A stretch of 64,000 nt of DNA, taken from the NCBI RefSeq assembly GCF_932276165.1, contig NC_063984.1, forward strand, positions 5,091,501 to 5,155,500. The letters run 5' to 3'. A program made the position numbers and the translations under genes. This DNA is from Plutella xylostella. Lineage: Eukaryota; Arthropoda; Insecta; Lepidoptera; Plutellidae. Under the pieces are notes generated by a model. It worked only from the letters and a program-made list of their open reading frames with translations. It ran no database searches and was not told the origin of the DNA. Below, piece by piece: positions 57,364 to 64,000 of this stretch. The first letter of the stretch is position 1, and each line of letters starts with the position of its first letter.

Positions 57364-58713
57364 TTTATTTAAAAGTATTAGTTTTGTATTAAAATAATAT
57401 TAATTCTCATGTTTAACCACCAAGTAACTGTTAATTCATTGATATGCAATCAAACTATGTTTTAAAAAACTGGGGTGGGAGTTATTTGTGCTTGTTTTCA
57501 GTGAATGCTAACAGCATTTATACCTAATGCACTTGAAGATAAGTTGTTTGACTTGAAGTAGGTACCTTATTGGTAACTGTAAGTATTGTTGCATGCCATT
57601 GCAAAAGTTGCATTTTATTATCATTTATTTCAGAGCTTTCTTAGGTGGGTGTTGTGGTAATCCTTTTACATTTACACCATCAATATATCTTTTTTTGTGG
57701 CTGGAATGATTTATTCATAAGTTGTTATAATTGCACCCACTGCACCCAAATTAGGTTTTATGAGATGGTTTAACTTTGACATGAACATGTTTCATGATTG
57801 TATTACATAGTATTATTAATTTTGTGTGTATTGTTTGACATGGTAGAGCTAACAAAATTCTGTAAAACTATAAAATACTTAATGTAAACATTATAATTAT
57901 ATAAGGAAGCTTGGCTGCCAAAGTAGATGGTTGCATAATGCTGTGACTCATGGATATTATAAATAACTGGCCAGATGTTTGTTATTCATTTATGTAACTA
58001 TGTGGTTTTAGGGTTCCATAAGTTAAATTGTCTGAAATACTTTTAAAGTTTTTGTTGTATAACTTAAACTTTATTTGTAAGTGAAACTGTGTCTTTAATT
58101 TTTTTTGTATTTAATTGATTGTGAAACTCTTAGGCAGTGTAGATCTGATTAATTTGATTTAATTTTTTTTTTGTATGGATCATTGTATTAGCTCTCTATT
58201 ATAAAATACCTTTGAAATTGTATCAATTATTGATAACATCTATTTATGTAAGTGCTGCCGCTAACTCAGTAATAGGGTTGTTCTTTTACTGTAAAATAAG
58301 GTATTTTATTGCAAAGTTTGAGTTATGGTGCTATTATTATTTTATTTTAAAATATCAACAGCAGTTCATAATAAAATATACATATACACTACAGAATATT
58401 TTCATTTTATAAAAATCAATAGCTGATTCTAATTTTTTAGTCTAAAACACATGATGTCAAACAATTTTACCGAAATTCTGTGTTCTACTATGTGTGTACA
58501 CACAGAATTTTAGATTCTCAAACAAAAAAGATAAAAGCAAATTATCACAGTATTAAAAAGAATTTAAACTAGTAACTATTCTGTGCTTGCTGCGTTAAAG
58601 TCGTAGATTGACTTAACTTTTTCATAATTTTTACAAATCTAACATTTTATAATTATGTACTTTGCTCATAGAGTTCTTCTAGTATAGACTCATAAAAAGA
58701 TTACAATACTATA
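57364..58713. other. 3' region of the Rab-like gene, then convergent spacer
   Basis: AT-rich, no open frame of note. AATAAA (plus) at 58370-58375 and its minus-strand counterpart for NFS1 at 58714-58719 suggest that the two genes end head to head within about 350 bp. Confidence 0.5.
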
Positions 58714-58842
58714 TTTATTCAGTATCTCTCTTAAAAATAACAGTTAACTTAGACGTGCCTTCTTTGTCTTCGTGTACACATCTTGGTCAGACATGCCTTC
58801 TTTGACTTGGTCTGGTTCAAGATGTGGACGTCTTGGTGAGGT

Positions 58843-61779
58843 TTAGTGTTGGGACCACTGTATGGTCTTGATGTCCACTCCTTCCTGTACCATCTCCCAG
58901 AGTGGGCTCATCTCCCGAAGTCTCTCCACATGCCTTATTGTCTTTTCAGCTGTGTAATCTACTTCCTCTATGGTCGTGAATCTGCCTATTCCGAATCTGC
59001 AATGTTATACAATCAACGTTAGGCCTTCTTTTATTTTTTAGATTATTTGCTCCATGGTCCATGGAAGTGGATTTAGGGGTTGAGGTCCCCTAAACATGAT
59101 AATGTATTGAAATCTTAAATTTAAGAGCCATGCACTTTTAGGTGTAGTTTCGGCCACCGCGGTCTGTTACAATATTGTAGGCCTACAGGCAATAATATTC
59201 TGGCCGATTCAGCTTAGCTATGATTATGATAAATTCGGATCCGCATACCTGATGGAGCTGTGGGCCAAGTCCTCATCAGTGCCGATGGCTCGCAGCACGT
59301 AGGAGGGCTCCAGCGACGCCGACGTGCACGCCGAGCCGCTGGACAGCGCCACGTCCTTGAGAGCCATTAATAGAGATTCACCTGGAATAAAACAATAATG
59401 GTACTGATGAAAAAATTACTATGGTTCATTCTTTTCCATGAAAAATCAGCCACAAGAGCGATAATCACAGAGCGCTATTTATGGCGAATCGCGATATAGT
59501 GTACTTTATAGATAAAGGACCCGTGCAGAGGGGATAGGAAAGGCACAAATACAACTATAAAATAACTATGAAGCCTCTCACCTTCAACATAAGCAAAAGA
59601 AACATTGACGCATCCAGGGTAAGTTTCGATTTCGTCTCCGTTTCTGATGACATGTGTTAGCCTGGAGTAGATCTGGTCCAGGAACCTCTGCGAGAGCTTG
59701 GTGACCCAGGCGTGGTCGTACGCCATCTCACGCTGAGCCAGCTCGCACGCCGCACCTGTTACATATACACTGAGTGAGTTAAGTGGAATTTGAGAATAGG
59801 GACTGGAAACTGGAATAAGTACCTATAAGATCTTTTCGTTCTTAGCATAAAGGTAGACTATGGTAGGGGGATAGATTGGCTAGTCAGATCAGCGTCAGTC
59901 GCTGACTGCCGAGGGTGTGACGTAAGTATGAAACAGGTAAGGTATAATAAGTGCTGTTATCTTACTTAGTTTGAGCTTTATCAGTTTCACATAATTGCTT
60001 AATAATAGATGGACTAATTTGGTTGTGTTTTGGGAATATCCTTTCAAATGCCCAGGTTCCAAAATTTCATGCCATACAAACCTAAACCCACTGCCAAAGG
60101 TGTTGGTACAGTTCCACTCCTCATGCCCCTCTCCTGGCCTCCACCGCTCTGTATGGGCTCCACCCTCACCCTTGGCCGTCTCCTTATGAACAATGCGCCA
60201 ACCCCTTTAGGTCCATAAACTTTGTGCCCAGATATTGACATCAAATCAATATTCATTTTGTTGACATCCAGATCTATTTTACCCACAGCTTGGGCTGCAT
60301 CAGTGTGGAAAAATACTTTCTTGCTCTTGCACATGGCCCCAATGTCAGATATTGGCTGCTTCACACCTGAAAAAGTGGGCCATTCATTGACAGTACAGGA
60401 AATAATTATAAATTCAATGGCACTGTTATCACTGGTGAAGTGTAACAACTGAACACACAGTTTTCTATTAGCATAACAGATAAGTATGTTGAACTAATTA
60501 TAACAGCATGTTGGAACTTGGAACTTGTGTGTGTGATGATCATCTCCTCATCAGGGATATAGATGCTCTTTTTGTATTCTACTTATTTAAAGGGCAGCAT
60601 CTATATTCAAATATATTAAACAAGTATTACCTATTTCATTGTTGACTGCCATGATGGAAACAAGACTTGTTTCTGGTGTCATTGCTTTGTCCAGTTCTTC
60701 TAGGTTGATGATTCCGTTAGGTCCAACAGGCAAGTATGTAACTTTGAATCCTTCTCCTTCCAGTGCTCTGCATGAGTCCAATACACATTTATGCTCCTAA
60801 AATTTAGCAAAATTATATACATGTTTATGACATTCAGAATAAGTTTACAATTATTTTTTTCAATCATAACATAATTACCCATGCTGAAAATTATTCACAG
60901 TTGATGCAATGATTGTGTAATATTATGTAAATTTTATGGTGTTTTATTTTATGGATTAAGTTCCATGGTATATTGAGTGTTGTCATTATAACATAGAACT
61001 TAATCCATAAAATAAATTATGTATGCACATTGCACAATGTAGGTAATCCAATAGGCAAGTACTTACAATTTGTGTTGTCACAATGTGCTTCTTCCTGGGT
61101 GCATAGAATCTGGCCACACCTTTCACAGATATATTGTTAGACTCAGTAGCTCCTGATGTGAAAATGATTTCCTTGGGATCGGCCCCAATCAAATTAGCAA
61201 CTTGTTCTCTGGCCTTTTCTACAGCAGCTTCACTTTCCCAGCCGTAAGTGTGCGTTCGCGAGTGTGGGTTGCCATGGTAGTTGACTAGATATGGCAGCAT
61301 TGCATCAAGAACTCTAGGGTCCTGGAAAATTTTACCGTCAATTACAAAAACATTTTAATATTTTGTATTGTTTTTTTTATTGATTCCTAGGTTATATTTT
61401 CATATTGAATATACTGTTAGTATGATAAAGGTTATCGTCAGGAGGAGTAAGGGAAATCATAACCTGATGTATATAAACATAACTGCATACTTACCATAGG
61501 AGTTGTTGCTTGGGCATCAAAATAAAGGGGTCGGCCCACTTCTTCATGTTTTAATGAAAATTTCTCATTATCGGCTGGAAAAGATCATTAATAAATATGA
61601 TATGAATACAATAAATACTAGCTATTTTCGGTATTCTATAAATTACAATAGAGTTTACCCAGAGAAGAAAAGTTTTTCGATCCTTGCACAAGTATTAAAA
61701 TACCACTTTCTGTTGGAGTGGCCCGGTTGAAAAGGGCCTTTGATACGGTAGGATATATATTTCTAGTTAATCGGAACAT
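58843..61779 (-). CDS. Nfs1: mitochondrial cysteine desulfurase NFS1, eight exons
   Basis: Exons in transcript order are 61779-61659, 61574-61495, 61321-61067, 60796-60631, 60366-60082, 59755-59582, 59381-59249 and 58996-58843. Phases agree; 455 residues against about 457 in human. It opens with a basic, acid-free leader (MFRLTRNIYPTVSKALFNRA) fitting a mitochondrial presequence. Class-V aminotransferase motifs follow: QATTPMDPRVLDAMLPYLVN, GNPHSRTHTYGWESEAA, FTSGATESNN, HTDAAQAVGK, Lys256 in SISGHKVYGPKG (pyridoxal phosphate lysine), and Cys379 in LSSGSACTSASLEPS, the persulfide-bearing loop cysteine. It takes sulfur from cysteine for iron-sulfur cluster assembly on ISCU with ISD11 and frataxin. 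The minus-strand AATAAA is at 58714-58719. Confidence 0.96.
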
Positions 61780-62482
61780 TTTGCGAGTTACTTTATTAGT
61801 ACAATCGTTTTCTTGACCATGAAAATAATATCACGAAATTTTAAAATACCTTGCTTTTTGTGTCAGACTTCAGACTTTGATTGACAGTTGACACATTGAC
61901 TTTGTTCACAGAACAGAAATAATGTGAAAAAAAAACAAAACAGGCAGCCATACACCGCACGACATGTCTTGTAAAATGTAGAGCATACATATTAAAAAAC
62001 AAACTTTGTTTATGGTTTTTGTCTATGGTTCAACTCATAGACAAAGTTATTTTTTTTGCTTGTCTATGGATTTACGTCAAATCAAAACAAATGAATGACA
62101 CTTGTCACTGTGTTGCCACCTCAGCCTTTTTTTTGCTAAATCTTGGAAGAAATCGAATTTATTTTATATTGTAATGCGATTTCAACTTTCAAATTACAAA
62201 ATTAAAATCATAAGTAATAAAGCGAGTCTTCTCTTTTGCTCCATCTAGCCCGATTATTTTCTCTATGGCTAGTTGTTGGACTTGGACCAAACTAGCACTT
62301 TTTCGGTTCTTACTAAAACTAAGGTGGCAACACTGGATGTGTTGTTGTTTTTGTGTTTCTCGTTTCTCGTGTTTCTCTTTGCCTTTATTGTAAAAACTAC
62401 GAATTATAATTTTTACATTGTTTATTTATAGAATAATAAATTAGTTTTCACATTCGTGGCAAAGATATTAGCGAAGTAGGCC
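61780..62482. promoter_or_regulatory. divergent promoter region of Nfs1 and NELF-E
   Basis: About 700 bp separates the two start codons. The region is AT-rich and contains a repeated TTGTCTATGG/CATAGACAAAG pair (around 62012-62066) able to form a hairpin. No TATA box was convincing for either side. Confidence 0.45.
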
Positions 62483-62750
62483 ATGGTTTATTTACACTTT
62501 CCCGTTAACCTCACGGAAGAGGAGTTAATGTTACAAGCAAAATATCAAAAGTTGAAGAAAAAGAAGAAAGCTTTACAGGCACTGAAAGCACCAAAGCAGG
62601 AACCTGAAAAGCCGGTACTGCCGAAACGGCCCACTGAAGCTCGGGATGCCCGGGAGATTGCTCGAAAACTTATTAAAAGTGGCGCTATTCAGGCGATTAA
62701 AAGTCCACCGCCTCAACCTCAAAATGCTACTTTTAAAAGGCCACGGGCAG
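62483..62750 (+). CDS. Nelf-E: negative elongation factor E, first coding exon (gene continues past the window)
   Basis: The exon encodes MVYLHFPVNLTEEELMLQAK, then YQKLKKKKKALQALK, then EIARKLIKSGAIQAIKS and TFKRPRAG, up to a GTCAGT donor in phase 1. This is the N-terminal helical region of NELF-E, including the leucine/lysine stretch and the KLIKSGAI...FKR motif shared with the human protein. The RNA-recognition domain lies in later exons, not in this window. NELF holds RNA polymerase II in promoter-proximal pausing in the nucleus. The reading frame continues eight codons past the donor before a stop, which is intronic. Confidence 0.93.
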
Positions 62751-64000
62751 GTCAGTTATCTCTTTTACAGTTTTAGATTTACATAGTTATAGTGAAAAAC
62801 CCGAATGTGTCATTTCTCTTTATGTTTGATACATGAACTAATGATATTCTAATAGGAACATGTTCATCACTCTCATGTTTTAACAATGGACAACATTTCA
62901 AAAAACTAAAGCTGCTATAAATCGAAAACCATTTCGAGATTTAGCTCTAAAGGCCATAAAAAAAATGTTTTTGTATTTTTTGGATGTATCATTTTCGAGA
63001 AAATCATAAAATAGTAAAAAAGTGCTGATGACGTCATGCATCAGGTGCGATGCATTTTGATGATCATGGCCTAAAGATTTAAAAACAAAGTAACTGTCAC
63101 TTTCATTTTACTTTCAAGAGCGGTGGTAGCTCAGTCGGGTGAGCGCCCGCTTCTCAATCAAGAGATGCGGGTTCGAATCCCGGCGCTGACATGTACCAAT
63201 GAGTTCTTTTCTGAATTTAAGTACAATGTATACCATCGCTCTTACGGTGAAGGAAAACATCGTGAGGAAACCTGCATATCTAGATTTAGCACATCAATCT
63301 AGATATGTGAACCCACCAACCCGCATTGGACCAGCGTGGTGGGAAATGGTCCAAGCTTAGGAAGGCAGTTTAGACCTTGGGGATATGCACAAAGGTTCCA
63401 TTCGAGAGAGCCAGGTGCAGGTACTTACACCCCCACAGAGAATAGAATAGAATAGAATAGAATGTCACTTTCATTTTTGATTGACATTGACGTTTTATCG
63501 AGTCGTTGTTGTTTATTTGGGTCATTTTCATAATTTCTGTTCGGACACTTTCTGACTATTTTTTTAATTTATCATATAAAATGGTTAGTACTTATTAAGA
63601 GATGGCCTCTATTTAATATGTCCCAGAGCATGCCACCGCCTACACAGCTGAAAAAATGCTTCTGCTAATTTTTTTACATGATAAGTACCTACTTTGTATC
63701 ATCAGAAATATCAATGTCATTTGAAAATGACCCATTTGTTGGTTGGCATGTAAACAAAGTTTAAATGTCACTTGTCAGTGTCATTTATGTTTTTTTTCGA
63801 GACTAAGGCAATAGACAAAAATAAAAATTGAGCCTAATATGTGATGTCACTTCCGGTTTTAAAATAATTAACTTTAAAGTTAAAAATAACATGCAAAAAT
63901 TAATGTATATACAAAATAAAAAAATACGAGTCCTCTAATTTTTTATAACCTTTCCGAATAGCTAATAAAAATATAGGGTAAAGAAAATGAAATGTTGTCC
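62751..64000 (+). other. NELF-E intron 1, incomplete
   Basis: AT-rich intron DNA with one SINE (63110-63462). No further NELF-E exon was recognised before the window ends. Confidence 0.6.
63110..63462 (+). mobile_element. tRNA-derived SINE, second family
   Basis: The duplication TGTCACTTTCATTTT lies at 63095-63109 and 63463-63477. The tRNA-like head has an A box TAGCTCAGTCGG (63127-63138) and a B box GGTTCGAATCC (63170-63180), with 43-bp spacing. The body includes GAAGGAAAACATCGTGAGGA and the tail is a run of AGAAT pentamers. The body differs from the SINEs at 15424 and 51343. Confidence 0.92.

Noticed and set aside
63117..63190. tRNA gene at the SINE head
   Set aside because: It is followed directly by a SINE body with an AGAAT tail and flanked by a target duplication, so it is a SINE head rather than a tRNA gene.
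1..64000. CRISPR arrays, operons, rRNA genes
   Set aside because: This is eukaryotic DNA with introns; no arrayed spaced repeats, no rRNA sequence and no bacterial gene layout were seen.

Overview
The window is nuclear DNA of an insect, almost certainly a moth or butterfly. The background is AT-rich and full of short GTAGGTA/TACCTA runs. Genes have GT-AG introns, and the repeats look lepidopteran: tRNA-headed SINEs, RTE-like LINE tails ending in GATGATGATG, and many small inverted-repeat DNA elements. I cannot name the species.

Layout. Positions 1-16000 hold no host gene that I can support. This part carries GC-rich islands, two 5'-truncated LINEs with target-site duplications (one with a 5' inversion), a PIF/Harbinger-type element (3230-4359), a Tc1/mariner-type element (11660-13607) with tRNA-like sequences in both terminal regions, a foldback element and a SINE. 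From 16479 to 33736 on the plus strand lies a complete spalt/SALL zinc-finger gene with seven coding exons and a modelled protein of 1306 residues. Its 6.6-kb first intron holds a hAT-type element with a LINE fragment inside it, a MITE, a 69-bp LINE stub and a perfect hairpin.

From 35690 to 42450 on the minus strand is a six-exon proteasome lid subunit of the Rpn7/PSMD6 family, clearly diverged from the usual sequence. Divergent from it is a single-exon Nibbler/EXD3 3'-5' exonuclease gene (43753-46269, plus). A ten-exon Rab geranylgeranyltransferase alpha gene follows (46971-51893, minus), whose first coding exon is only the ATG. The stretch 52000-56400 is a transposon graveyard: a P-element/THAP9-like remnant, a TTAA-flanked MITE, nested MITEs and a Tc1/mariner-like element. 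Then come a three-exon Rab-like GTPase (56567-57363, plus), an eight-exon mitochondrial cysteine desulfurase NFS1 (58843-61779, minus) and the first coding exon of negative elongation factor E (from 62483, plus), which runs off the right edge.

The host genes are not one pathway. One functional link exists: the Rab-like GTPase ends in a CSC prenylation motif, and the neighbouring RabGGTA gene encodes a subunit of the enzyme that prenylates such motifs. NFS1 and NELF-E start about 700 bp apart in opposite directions and may share a promoter region. Exon joins were worked out by hand from reading frame, splice consensus and protein family knowledge; no alignment or database search was run.
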